This document shows positions 33,815 through 44,707 of a stretch of DNA of 64,000 nucleotides, in pieces. Each line of letters opens with the position of its first letter. Positions within the stretch are counted from its first letter, which is position 1. The DNA is from Amblyomma americanum (taxonomy: Eukaryota > Arthropoda > Arachnida > Ixodida > Ixodidae): NCBI RefSeq assembly GCF_052857255.1, contig NC_135505.1, forward strand, positions 65,646,149-65,710,148, in the 5' to 3' direction. Made by a program: the position numbers and the translations under genes. The notes beneath the pieces were generated by a model. The model was not told where the DNA came from. It saw only the letters and a list, made by a program, of their open reading frames with translations, and did not search any database.

Positions 33815-35524
33815 AAGCAGGTTTTTTTTTTTTTCACCAGAGATTATCGACATACGCATCGTGCCAACAGGACTCTCTTTTCACTCACGAACCGGATAAC
33901 AATTTACCCGATTTTCCTTCCTTTAACTTTCCACCTATGCCGGACGTGAGCTTCGAACCTGATGGTATTGTCAAATTAATCGACTCTTTGAAATTATCCT
34001 CTTCAGCTGGTGTTGACCGAATTAATACTAAAGTGTTAAAAAATACAAAACATACCACTAGCACCATATTGTCTCATATCTTTCAGCAATCCCTTTCATC
34101 AGCCATCATACCCCATGACTGGAAAGTAGGCAAGGTCATCCCAGTCCCCAAAAAAGGGCCTTCAACTTCTCGCCATAATTATCAACCAATATCCATCACA
34201 TGTATCACTTCCAAACTAATGTAACATATAATTTTCTCTCAAGTTATAAAATTTCTAGTGTCCGTCAACTTTTTCCACCCTAACCAGCATGGCTTTTTAA
34301 AAGGTTTATCTTGTGAAACACAATTAGCCCTCTTTATTAACGACCTTAGCTCTAGCATTGACCTTAACATTCCTGTTGACGCCCTCTTCCTCGATTTTGA
34401 AAAAGCTTTTGACAAAGTTCCTCACAAACGACTATTCCTAAAACATTCTCGTCTCAATCTTAACGAGCATGTTTTTAATTGGATATGCAGCTTTCTCATT
34501 AATCGGCAGCAGTTTGTTTTTGTTAATAAATGTTCATCTTCTTATTCGTCTGTTATATCTGGGGTACCTGAGGGCATCGTCTTGGGCCCCCTCCTTTTTC
34601 TCATTTATATTAACGATTTGCCTGCTAACATATGTTCTAACATTCGCATATTCGCTGATGATTGCGTTATCTACCGGCCTATTACTAACAGCGATGACAT
34701 TTTGCTTCTTCAGTCTGAAATTCACCACGTACTAACCTGGTGTAATACATGGCTAATGTCTTTAAATGTGAAAAAAAACATCTCTGCTATCATTCCACCG
34801 ATGTCATTCACAACCATCTTCAAGATATCAAATCGGGAATGCTGAAATCGCTTCAGTGTTAACTTACAAGTATTTAGGCATCCATTTGACACCTGATCTA
34901 AATTGGCCTTTTCATGTATCTGAGATTACTACCGAGGCAAATCGCGTCCTTGGTTACTTTCGTCGAACCCTGCGACTAGCACCCCCATCAGTGAAATCCC
35001 TTGCTTACTTAACACTTATCCGTCCCAAATTAGAATATGCATGCGCGATCTGGGACCCTCATCAAAATAACCTTTCCAGCACTCTCGAATCTGTACAGAA
35101 TCGCTCAGTTCGTTTCATTTTCTCAGCCTATTCTTATCATGTAAGTGTAACTCAACTAAAACGCAATGCTCAACTCACTTTAGCGAACAGCCGAAAAATT
35201 TCCAGACTGCGTCTGTTTCATAAATTCTGTCATCATCCACATCTCAACTCCATTATCAGCCACGCACATCGCATCTCCAATCGCACAAACCACGGGAAGG
35301 CAGTCTACCCTCCCCCTGCCCGCACTTCTGCGCATCTGTCATCATTTTTCGTTCATACAGCAAGGGACTGGAATGACCTGCCAAACGCCATCGTGGATCA
35401 GATCGACTCATCGTCATTCAGATCGTCAATTGAAGACATTTACTGCTGAAGTTCCACCCCCTCATGTAATACCCCTTCAATGGGGCATTTGAGGTATTAT
35501 AAATAAAATAAATAAATAAATAAA
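33815..35524 (+). mobile_element. L2/CR1-like LINE, 5'-truncated, ending in (AAAT)n
   Basis: Plus-strand LINE 3' part beginning in the RT N-terminal region (frame reading NRTLFSHEPDNNLPDF near 33860) and ending with an AATAAA-rich (AAAT)n tail at 35500-35524. It carries most of the RT and the C-terminal domain. The truncated 5' end directly faces the 5' end of the 30080-33785 element. Confidence 0.85.
33937..35449 (+). pseudogene. LINE reverse transcriptase with one nonsense codon and one frameshift
   Basis: RT blocks in order: SSAGVDRINTKVLKN, DWKVGKVIPVPKKG, QHGFLKGLSCETQL, ALFLDFEKAFDKVPHKR (motif A), ISGVPEGIVLGPLLF (motif B), IRIFADDCVIYRPI (motif C), YKYLGIHLTPDLNW, and the C-terminal block SSFFVHTARDWNDLP. 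A TAA at 34222 interrupts an otherwise continuous frame where a Glu codon is expected (SKLM-E-HII). A single-base frameshift near 34826 moves the thumb into another frame (34856-35449). The copy is thus only lightly damaged and fairly young. Confidence 0.87.
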
Positions 35525-36115
35525 ACCTGCACACCTTTCCTACATTTTTTCCACCATGAATTCCAGATTCCACAACGTCCTTCGAAAAAGTTTATTCATG
35601 CCTTGAATAAAAATCACACAGCATCGTGAGCTCTTGTTTTGTAATCGGGTAATTTTGCAAGCCAGTTCTATTACGAAGAACCACGGTAAAGTTTAAGGTA
35701 TGGAGAGCTTACCCCTTTTCGTCGTCCATGCTTTCCATGGACTTAAAATGGTGGTGTAACGACACAACGCCATTACTGCGGCCGGCATCGGCGATGCCTG
35801 CCATATTGTTGGCCTAATGCTGCGAGAAAAATTGAAGGGAAAAGACAAGTAAATTGGCAATCATGCTCGAGAAATGCATTGATACCTATGAAAGAGGGCG
35901 GTACAGGTGCGAATAACAAAACAGATCACAGGGCCATGGTTTGGAAACAGTTGTCATTATGCTGTAATCGCCAGCGTTTTCCCTGATACAAAGCGCACTA
36001 AATTGAGTGAATTTCATTAATACATTCAGAGCCGAAGTAAGAAACCTCGTTTAATCTTGCCATCTGAAGGTTCTGCAATGCATCGCTATGAGTGCTTCTT
36101 CTTTGTTGTCCTCCA
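35525..36115. other. Spacer, nothing recognised
   Basis: No open frame or repeat edge is supported between the LINE tail and the Penelope array. Confidence 0.6.
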
Positions 36116-36130
36116 CAACTGAGTACATGA

Positions 36131-36819
36131 CTGAAGAAAAAGGAACGCCGACCAAAAGGTTGTTGTTTAAAACGAAGACGTTTCGGCTTCTATACGGAAG
36201 CCTTGATCACTCTAACGTACTGGCGCACTTGAGTGATGAAAGGTTGGCCATACGACCGTCGTAGCGTAATGAAATCTAAAGTCTGACGAAAACTCGTCTG
36301 GTCGTGTAGAAGATGTATGAAGAAAAAGGAACGCCGACCAAAAGGTTGTTGTTTAAAACGAAGACGTTTCGGCTTCCATACGGAAGCCTTGATCACTCTA
36401 ACGTACTGGCGCACTTGAGTGATGAAAGGTTGGCCATACGACCGTCGTAGCGTAATGAAATCTAAAGTCTGACGAAAACTCGTCTGGTCGGGTAGAAGAT
36501 TCATGACTGAAGAAAAAGGAACGCCGACCAAAAGGTTGTTGTTTAAACGAAGACGTTTCGGCTTCCATACGGAAGCCTTGATCACTCTTGAGTGATCAAG
36601 GCTTCCGTATGGAAGCCGAAACGTCTTCGTTTTAAACAACAACCTTTTGGTCGGCGTTCCTTTTTCTTCAGTCATGAATCTTCTACTTGAGTGATCAAGG
36701 CTTCCGTATGGAAGCCGAAACGTCTTCGTTTTAAACAACAACCTTTTGGTCGGCGTTCATTTTTCTTCAGTCATGAATCTTCTACCCGACCAGACGAGTT
36801 TTCGTCAGACTTTAGATTT
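36131..36819. mobile_element. Penelope-like array: three direct plus two inverted partial units, 15 bp target duplication
   Basis: A 689 bp insertion flanked by CAACTGAGTACATGA on both sides (36116-36130 and 36820-36834). It is made of a ~185 bp unit: direct copies at about 36131-36315, 36316-36500 and 36501-36588 (cut short), then inverted pieces at 36589-36686 and 36687-36819. The centre GATCACTCTTGAGTGATC (36580-36597) turns 36490-36588 and 36589-36686 into a near-perfect palindrome of about 2 x 97 bp. Each unit contains AAGGCTTCCGTATGGAAGCC with CGAAACGTC beside it, words I associate with Penelope-like retroelement ends. The open frame of 183 codons on the minus strand is a by-product of the repeats. 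Confidence 0.8.
36593..36625 (+). ncRNA. Hammerhead-like ribozyme core (degenerate) in the Penelope unit
   Basis: TGATCA (36593-36598) is followed by a stem-loop AGGCTTCC-GTAT-GGAAGCC, then GAAAC (36618-36622) and GTC (36623-36625). This is the order of a hammerhead core: CTGATGA, stem II, GAAAC, stem III, GTH. The first core box is altered (GTGATCA for CTGATGA), and stem III would be very short, as in the minimal hammerheads reported from Penelope-like elements. The same block recurs in the other units (in antisense at 36185, 36375 and 36560). Activity is doubtful. Confidence 0.4.
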
Positions 36820-36834
36820 CAACTGAGTACATGA

Positions 36835-38639
36835 GGGCACAGAATGCAATCTGCCTGTAAGCAACGACAGTAAACTAAAGCAAAGCAGGTGAAAACTGCG
36901 TATATGAGAAAAAACCCAAAAAAATGTCATCCCAAATGCTGAAGCAATATCGCAAAGTGTCGTGTTACATATAGGAATTTTTTTCAGCACTAGCGAAACA
37001 CGCCTCAACTAAAAATGGTGCACTATATGGTGTTAGTTGTAAAATGTTAAACCCCGAAAGGCCCACTTCAATTCTTGACAGCAAAATAATTAAACTGCGA
37101 AACTTATCGAATAATATATAATGCGCTTGCCAGTACCTCTCAAGATGTCTAGGCCTCCAATTTAAGATAAACAGCTAGGTCTTCGCCCTAAAAAGTCAAA
37201 CTCCTTTCAAGCGGTGGTCGTGTGCATACAGCGTGGCCCGCATGGACAGCAGGGCTGTTTCGGGAGCTCGTGAGGTCATTCGTGTACTCTTGGGGGTAAT
37301 TTACTTTCTTATCTCAGTGTTATCCTGAATCGTTTAGTATCCAACTATCACTTCTAGCACTACCATCAGTAGCATTTTTGCCCACATCTACGTTTTCGGC
37401 CCTTTGCTTGACGCCTTAAAGGAGATCTGAGGGGAATCTGAAGTCTTCCTGTATCGACAGCGTAACACGTTTTAATCAATAACGCCTGCCACGGAAAATA
37501 TTTTAAGACGTAAAAAAGATTAACAAATCCAATACGGACAAATCCAACAAGTGCAATCCGTGAGTTAAATTTTTTTAATTGTATCTACGGTGTACTTTTA
37601 TACCGTGAGAGTAACGCAGAGGTTATGCTGCACGCAATTCCGCAAACATGGCGGCAACCCCTTGCTTTTTGCTAAGGAGATCACAGGTTTGAAGCGGCTG
37701 GGGGGAATATAAAAGAAATCAAATTTTTTTGGAAATAAATGCCTCTTTAGCGGCTGGGAGAACGTCACCATAAGCCAGAATGAACCGAAAAATGAATTTT
37801 TTACTGAAGATATTAATAGAATAGAGCTTTCCTCAGTGCTCAAAGACTGCCAAGCCGTACCTTAATTATGAATGTTATATCACGGTGTTTTGAATGGGCC
37901 TCATTCTTAATAAAGTTGTTTATAACCCATCTGTATATTCATGGTGATTATAAATTCTTTGGCCTAAGTTGGCGGCTCTCAGGCAGGTACCGTTACACGA
38001 CTGCAGAGTTGGCTCAATTGGCTCTAACACAGTTGCAGCGTTTTTGGACATCCCGGCAAGCTCGGTCTTCAACAATGTATAAAGAACCCACGACACTTAG
38101 TCAGCATGTGAACTTGCTGGCCTCCCGGCTGCCATTGACTTCCTCACCTGAGGGAACTCAGGGGTATAGTCGCTTTGCATGGCTCCGATGCAGCCTTCCA
38201 AATGCCTCTAAGCCGCATTACGACGTGGACCGCATGAGCACCTCGTTGGCGAATTCCGCGAATATTTTCACGGCGCAATAGTCGAAGATCGCATTTTAAG
38301 TCTCGTACGGCTACCGGGACACTCCGGCATCTGAGGAAACCGCGGCACAGAAGAAATCGTCCGATCTCCGGGCACCGACGGACATAATGTGATTAACCCC
38401 GTTTGAAAGGTTGTCGCAGCGTGTAGGCTTCATAGGCTTTCCCAGCAGCTTATACTTGCTGCGTTCAATACGAGCAAGTTTTTCAACCGTCTCCTGAATG
38501 CTTTGGAATGTGCACTATGCCTTCATTTTTCGACAAACTTAGCATGATAAGAAACTGCAATGCTTTTCCGCCTATGCCTCGGTGTAGTTTTTGCAAAAAA
38601 TTACTCATTCCTCAATAGGTGGCTGACGGCACAGCTTGA
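36835..38639. other. Spacer, no gene seen
   Basis: AT-rich sequence with short random-looking open frames (37598-37843 minus, 37868-38281 plus). The latter, 137 codons, shows no domain I recognise. No transposon ends were identified. Confidence 0.5.
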
Positions 38640-38654
38640 GCCGCATATGGCGCT

Positions 38655-38930
38655 GATGAAAAAAAAATTGGCGGTGGTTTAGCTCTGGTTAAGCCTGGAG
38701 TGACCCGATAGCTACAGCTGGCCAAGTAGAACTTGGTCACGTGACCAACCAAGTGACGAGCCACGTGATCAGCCACGGCGCCGCGCCACCGGAAGCTACT
38801 CCGCATCACGTGCCCAACCGCGTGACAGCGTGGCCGTGCTGCCACAAGGTGGCAGTGCCGCCACCGCCACGGTGCCGCCACGCCGAAGGCTCGCAATGCT
38901 GTCGCTACAAAAAAAAAAGAATATCCACTG
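38655..38930 (+). repeat. GC-rich dispersed-repeat-like block with CACGTG cluster
   Basis: Starts with a tRNA/SINE-like word GGTTTAGCTCTGGTTAAGCC near 38676 and ends with an A-run (38909-38919). Between lie three exact CACGTG palindromes (at about 38738, 38762 and 38807) and related ACGTGA/GCGTGAC words, then a CCACC/GCCGCC-rich part. The A-run at the end and the head word suggest a SINE-like unit. The open frames on both strands reflect GC content. Confidence 0.42.
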
Positions 38931-38999
38931 TGTTCCCAGACGAAATTCATACGCTGTTCTGTGCTGTGCTCACACCACCATGACCCTGGATCCCTGAAG

Positions 39000-40579
39000 G
39001 AGAGCAAAATGCTTAGAGTGTGGTCAAAGCATTCGAGAGCCCTTAAGGGATCAAAAGTACTGTTTCGATACATGAGAGCCCCGTGCTTGTGTAACATATC
39101 GCGACTCAGCAGCAAGCACTTCCTTACCTGATATCGTTGCTCCTCACCCCTTCTCTGTTTCCCTATTATACGCGCTCATCTCTTTCCTTCTGTGCAGGGT
39201 GGTGAACTGGAAAGCCTGTCTGGTAACCTCCGTGCGCCCCTTTCGACTTCCCATTTCTCGACCTCCACTCTATCTTCCGCTGCGCTGCCACTGCGCTAAC
39301 GTAGTGTAACGCTGTGGGCCGAGACTCTTGAAGGTACTTTTTTTAGTCTTCATGTTGGTACTCGTTTTGAAGCATTGCAGGAATGAGCACGAACATGTTG
39401 TGGCAGATATAAAAAAATATTTTCAATGCACTAATGATGTATGAACAAGTGACGTTGACAGAAGAGAACAAATGCGGTCCTGAATAAAAATTTGTCAAGT
39501 AGCTGAACTTACTTTCCCCACGTTTTGCTACAGTGTAATATTTGCCAAATTTTCATGATTTTAACAGAGCGCTTAAATATGGTGCACTGACAGCAAAAGA
39601 CACTGAAGCTCTACATTGCATTACCTGATTTTCTTATGACCTATTGATACTTGTGGCGACTTCAGAATACAATGTAGAAATTTATTGACTTTTCAAGCAT
39701 AACCCCCTTAAAAATTTTTGCACTGAATTTCATCTTCTGAGATTTCATGTGAGAGTCGTGGACCGGACAAGATGAGTGTTGCCAGCTACATGTCAGAATT
39801 ATACATACTTAGTTTTGCACGTCACTTCGAGAAAGTATAAAATAAAAGAGTGCTCCACGGCTGTGTGCCAGCAACAAACGACACATTAATTCCCGTCGTT
39901 AGCGCTCCACAGACTAGTACGGTGTTCTGCTTAATTAGTTAGTGAATTACAAGTATTATGCGCATTATTTAGTGTTTACTAATTGATAGGCGCGGTTGAG
40001 CAATAACCGTTGCCCTTTTTTAGCAACGTATCTACTACGTGGTGCTTTTTTCCGGCATTTTAAGAAAGCCTATGAAATCTGACAAAAAGAAAAAAAACCT
40101 ATGACTTCTCTCTTGCGATGACAAATGCAGTTTTGAATGAACGAAGCATGGATGCTCATCGTTTTGAAGTGAACGGCTAAAGGCGCCCTCAGCATGTTCT
40201 TGAAAGAGCGCAAGGTGACTCTTTCGGAACCTCGATAGTGTGTGACCTTATCGACGGTAAGTGATAAGCAAGCCGTCGCGACCGCCTACTCTCACTCTCG
40301 CCAAAAAGGGGAGAAAGGTGAGGGATTATCATTGTCGCCGAAAAGGGGAGCAAGCAGTAAAATCGCGCTGCTCAAGGCAGCCTCTAGTTTCGTTCATTGC
40401 ATCACTGTGCAAATCTTGCAGGCCGCTTAGCTGTGATCGGCCACCGCGCTCGTTTCATTCCTACAAAACGGGGTTGACAGTTCTACAGTACGGCAAAGCA
40501 TGAGCACAGTCAAGTGCGTTTTTTATATATTGTCACCGGCAAACGTAACGTGACTCAATAGAGGCTTTTTATTTGAAGA
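39000..40579. other. Spacer, no gene seen
   Basis: No coding region is supported. A TATAAAATAAAAG at 39836-39848 followed by a non-repetitive stretch could be a promoter relic, but nothing downstream supports it. Confidence 0.5.
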
Positions 40580-40588
40580 GCCAAGTAG

Positions 40589-40930
40589 GTAGGTAGGCCT
40601 CAAACAATGCTGGCACGTACCCACCGCGGTGGAGTGGCCAAGACACAGGCGGGTTATTGCTCGATGCAGGAAAGTTTTGACGGGAAAAGGAGTAGTAGTA
40701 GCTTGTAGGCTGATAGATTGGAAGACGCAAGGACAGGGGTCCTGTTAACTTGGAGATCAAAGACGGGACAATGGTTTAATGTGCATAATAGTATACAGTG
40801 CCTGTAATGTTTCAATGTCGTACTGACTGAGAGCGGGAAAAAGAAATTAGAATGGCAGTCGCTGCATTTCTTAAAGGAAAATTTGCACAGCAAAGCGTAC
40901 ACTCCTGTTGCTTCGCCCAAGCAACGAAGC
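40589..40930 (-). mobile_element. 5'-truncated 3' end of an RNase H LINE, with 9 bp target duplication
   Basis: The reverse complement matches the 3' end of the LINE nested at 52004-57438 (its 57088-57430 part): both encode CHSNFFFPLSVSTTLKHYRH in a spurious frame, and both end in GAGGCCTwCCTwCCT. GCCAAGTAG occurs at 40580-40588 and 40931-40939 as the target duplication. It contains only the very C-terminus and 3' UTR. Shows that this LINE family has inserted more than once here. Confidence 0.85.
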
Positions 40931-41399
40931 GCCAAGTAGACCAGCAGCGCGCACCTTCTTCTTCTTCTTCTCCTTAGTAAGCAAAACCGCGCACCGGAGC
41001 AGAAGCGTCATCTTACTCGCTCCCCCACGAGCCAAGTTTTTCTCAGAATTCATTATTTTCTTTTTCTCTCCGATTCCTTTATATTTATGAGCCGCTTGAT
41101 TTCAGCCTGCATGAGTTTTTTTTTTTCAGTTTAGATCTGCACTAAACACTGGTCAATCCCTCATCGTGGGTATATGCCATCGTATTTAAGGCAACAACAC
41201 AAACAACAACGAGCGAAGTCATGGCGCTCGGCCGCATGGCGGCGCTCGCAGAATGTGAGCAGTGGGGCATTTCCCTTTCCTTTCAAGAGTAATCGCCTCG
41301 ATGCCTCCGGCAACGGGGAATACGGTATGGAGGCGCCGAAAGTGTGATGGCGCGTGTGGCGTCAGCACTGAATGTGAACCACGGCAGGGGCTAACGGTC

Positions 41400-44290
41400 G
41401 TAATACGGTTTCATATGCGCGACATGTGGACGGCTTCAGATTTGGGCGGTCGTGAATAGCGTGCGACGCCTTGCGGGAGCACTTCATAATTCACCTCGCT
41501 CAATTGACGTAACACTCCGTAGGGGCCGAATTAGCGGCGTAGCAGCTTTTCAGAGCGCCCGCGGAAACGTGTTTGGCTCCATACTCAGACGTAATCGCCG
41601 GGTTTGTAAATCATTTCCGTGTGGCGGAGGTTGTAACGCCGGGCGTCAGTTTTCTGCTGGTGTCGACTCCCTTGTCTGGCAAGGTGGCGAGCGGCTCCTG
41701 CGTCCCGAACGAATTGGTCAGCGCCCATGACAGACGAGGGGGCACAATCCGGGAAGTGCATGGCGTCCAGCATGGTCAGGGCATCATGACTATGCACCAA
41801 ACGGAAAGGAGTGAAATGCGTCTTTCCTCGGAGGGCGGTGTTATACGGAAACGTGATGTAAGAGAGTATTTAGTCCCATTTGCAATGGTCAGCCTTGACA
41901 TACTTAGACATCATATCTGCAATGGTGTTTTTTAGCCTCTCAGTCAGTCCATTCGTTTGCGTATGGTAAGCAGCCGATTTTCTATGGCTGCTGCCACTGA
42001 GACGCAGGACGTCATGTGTAAGAGCCGAAGTGAACGCGGTTCCCCGGTAAGTTAGCTGAACCGCGGGGGCGCCATGACGAAGCACAATGTTGTTAACAAA
42101 GAACTGCGCAATTTCAGCCACGGTGCCACGGGGAAGAGCCTTGGTTTCACAGCAGCGGCTGAGGTAGTCCATGGCAACAAAAATATAGCAGTTACTCATG
42201 CAGGACACTGTAAATGAGCCCAGTAAGTCCCTGCTGACTTGATGAAATGAGATTTGCGGTCGATCATTTGGTTTCAGACGAACGGCCGGTTTTGTCGGCA
42301 GTATCTTTCGTCGTTGACACTCACGACACGTTCTAACATAGCGTTAGACAACCTCAGCAAGCCGAGGCCAGAAGTACTTGTGGCGGAGGCGTCCCAATGT
42401 TCTGGAAAAACCGAGGTGGCCAGAAGAAAGGTTATCGTGACATGCATCAAAAACTTCCCGACGAAGCCCGATTGGGACAACGAGGAGATAGGCGGTTTAC
42501 GACAGGCCGCAGCTTTTCTTGTAGAGAACTCCATCTCTTAAGCAAAAGGACGAAAGTCCGCGCGAGAAGAGTCAGAGCGGAGACGGAGCGGTTCCTTCCC
42601 GGTACTCGAGTAGAGGCAGCAGTTCGCAATCGGCCCTCTGGTGGTGAGCAAGGTCGGATGTGGGGACAGCGCCGATGAAAGCTAAATCCTCGTGTGTCTC
42701 ATCCGGTGGGCATGGAAGAGGAGCTCGGTGGGGGTGGACAGCATCGCTATACTTCTGACCAGACTTATACACTATGGTGACGTCGAACTGTAGCAACTGA
42801 AGGCTCCGGCGTCCATGTCATTCCTATGGATGTTTCAGGTTCGCAAGCCGACACAAGGAGTGATGATCGCTGACGACTCGAAAGGGGCGGCCGTACAGGT
42901 ACGGACGAACTTTCGTGATTGCCCGCACAACAGGGAGACACTCTTTTTTCGTGGTAAAATAATTCACTTCGGAACGGGACAAAGTGCGGCTTGCGTATGC
43001 GATCACGCGTTCCGCACCGTCTTGCCACTGCAGAATCACCGCACCGAGGCCAACATTACTCGCATCTGTGTGCAGTTTCGTGTTGACCTCCTCTTCGAAG
43101 TGGCCAAGGATAGGCGTAGATTGGAGGCAGGCCTTAAGTTCTGTGAAGACTTTTTCCTTCTCCTGGTCCCAGAAGAAGACTTTGGGGCCTTTTGCGAGGA
43201 CCCGCCGCGGTGGCTCAGTGGTTAGGGCGCTCGACTACTGATCCGGAGTTCCCGGGTTCGAACCCGACCGCGGCGGCTGCGTTTTTATGGAGGAAAAACG
43301 CTAAGGCGCCCGTGTGCTGTGCGATGTCAGTGCACGTTAAAGATCCCCAGGTGGTCGAAATTATTCCGGAGCCCTCCACTACGGCGCCTATTACTTCCTT
43401 TCTTCTTTCACTCCCTCTCTTATCCCTTCCCTTACGGCGCGGTTCAGGTGTCCAGCGATATATGAGACAGATACTGCGCCATTTCCTTTCCCCCAAAAAC
43501 CAATTATTATTATTATTATTATTTTGCGAGGCGAGTCAGCGGCTCTGCGAGCTTCGAGAAGTTTTGAACTAATCTCCGATAGTAGGCGCAAAGCCCCAGA
43601 ATACGCCGCAAGCTTCGTTGTTCTGTTGGCTCGGTAAATGCAGCAATGGCGGCAGTCATTTGTGGGCCGGGGCTACCGCCATGAGTGCTCACGTTGTGGC
43701 CAAGAAATGTGAGCTCCCTAAATGCGAAGTGGCACTTTTCAGGCTTGAGAGACAGGCCCGCGGAACTAACTGCCTCGCAAGCAGTGCGCAAACGCTTTAC
43801 AACCTCCTCGAACGTGTCTGAAAAAGGACGTCGTCGAGGTACACAAGGAAGGAATGCCACTTCAGGTCAAAGAGCACGGTGTTCATCATGCGTTGAAACG
43901 TTGCGGGGGCTGAACGCAAGACGAAAGGAAGCATATTTAAATTCTTACAATTCGTTAGAAGCAACGAAGGTGGTCTTTTCTCGGTCACGTTCGTGGACCT
44001 CGGTTTGCCAATAACCACTACGCAAATCTAGAGACGAAAAGTAGTTTGCCTGGCAGAGGCGGTCTAAGCAGTCAGCAATGCGCGGTAGCGGATATACATC
44101 CTTCTTGCTAACGTTGTTGAGATCTCTAATATACAAGGAACTGTATATGCTGCCGTTTTTCATTGCGACAAGAACAACAGGTGAGGCCCATGGCCTCGTC
44201 GTGGATCATTTCGGCAACTTGGCGGATGATGACATCACGTTCTTTCGACGAAACTCGATAAGGAGGCTGACATAGCGGTACTTGTTTGTT
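41400..44290 (-). pseudogene. gypsy pol: RT, RNase H, integrase (fragments)
   Basis: RT blocks from the right: NEKRQ..SLYIRDLNNVSKKDVYPLP, FSSLDLRSGYWQTEVHERDR (44163-43945), FVLRSAPATFQRMMNTVLFD and FLVYLDDVLF (44018-43797), then LKPEKCHFAFRELTFLGHNV and LRRILGLCAYYRRLVQNFSK (43860-43519). RNase [21 protein letters not shown] and RPFRVVSDHHSLCRLANLKH (43039-42824). Integrase: IFVAMDYLSRCCETK, LRHGAPAVQLTYRGTAFTSA, GLTERLKNTIADMMSKYV (42208-41870), and a C-terminal DARRYNLRHTEMIYKPGDYV (41800-41585). The integrase Asp in TDRGT reads Tyr (TYRGT), so it is inactive. Confidence 0.84.
43200..43521 (+). mobile_element. tRNA-derived SINE (Ruka-like), well preserved, nested in gypsy
   Basis: Head CCGCCGCGGTGGCTCAGTGG with A-box, GGGTTCGAACCC B-box, body GTCAGTGCACGTTAAAGATC, GGTGGTCGAAATTATTCCGG, then CCCCCAAAAACCAATTATT and an (ATT)n tail at 43503-43521. 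TTTTGCGAGG flanks it on both sides (43190-43199 and 43522-43531), a perfect 10 bp target duplication. It splits the antisense gypsy between RNase H and RT, so it is younger than that element. Best copy of this SINE in the window. Confidence 0.92.
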
Positions 44291-44295
44291 CATGT

Positions 44296-44707
44296 ACTTG
44301 TTTTAGAATGTCTTAAAATAGACCATGCCGAAAGCGCGTTCCCACAAAAAATATAGAGCCGATTCTTTCTGAGCATACTCTACCCCATAAAGGGGCCTTG
44401 AAGTGTTTTCCGGATATTTTGAACGACGTGTGTATTTGGAATCCTGACCCTTCATTATATAGCGTACAGTGATTCGTTTTATCGTCCGGTTTGATCGAAT
44501 TGCGAAAAAAGTAAATTTCGATTTCCCGGCACGCGTCCTCATCAACTCTACAGCAAACGTCATTTTATGAAGCCAATCAGAGACTTCTGGCGGCTTAGCG
44601 ACGCCTGTTCGCCCAAAGTTGACTGAGGTCAGAGGACTATATGTACTCAAATGTGGCGTAAAAATGACGTCACCTCGCTTCACGCACACAAGTCAGGTAT
44701 TTTAAAA
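44296..44707 (+). promoter_or_regulatory. Upstream region of the P2RX7-domain gene with a palindromic CRE
   Basis: Between the gypsy remnant and the ATG at 44708. A perfect CRE/ATF palindrome TGACGTCA lies at 44665-44672, 36 bases before the ATG. A minus-strand open frame (44303-44689) shows no domain. Promoter function is inferred from position and the CRE only. Confidence 0.4.

Larger units (their letters stand above)
41290..44295 (-). mobile_element. Decayed gypsy LTR-retrotransposon pol, antisense
   Basis: Minus-strand gypsy pol running from RT (right) to integrase (left), broken into many frames and interrupted by a SINE at 43200-43521. No gag, protease or LTR could be recognised, and the right end stops within the RT N-terminus. 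It is related to, but clearly different from, the gypsy at 51922-61626. Confidence 0.84.

Noticed and set aside
36190..36741. 183-codon open frame on the minus strand
   Set aside because: It runs through direct and inverted copies of the Penelope unit; the repeated residues only mirror the repeat structure.
36131..36819. CRISPR-like direct repeats
   Set aside because: Units are long (~185 bp), adjacent without spacers, partly inverted, and the host is a eukaryote.
38612..39115. 167-codon minus-strand open frame rich in Arg, Ala and His
   Set aside because: It lies over a GC-rich repeat-like block; open frames occur on both strands there and no domain is recognisable.
43200..43275. tRNA-like fold with good A and B boxes
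   Set aside because: It is the head of a SINE with target duplication, not a tRNA gene.
44303..44689. 128-codon minus-strand open frame
   Set aside because: It covers the likely promoter region of the P2RX7-domain gene and has no domain or typical start context.
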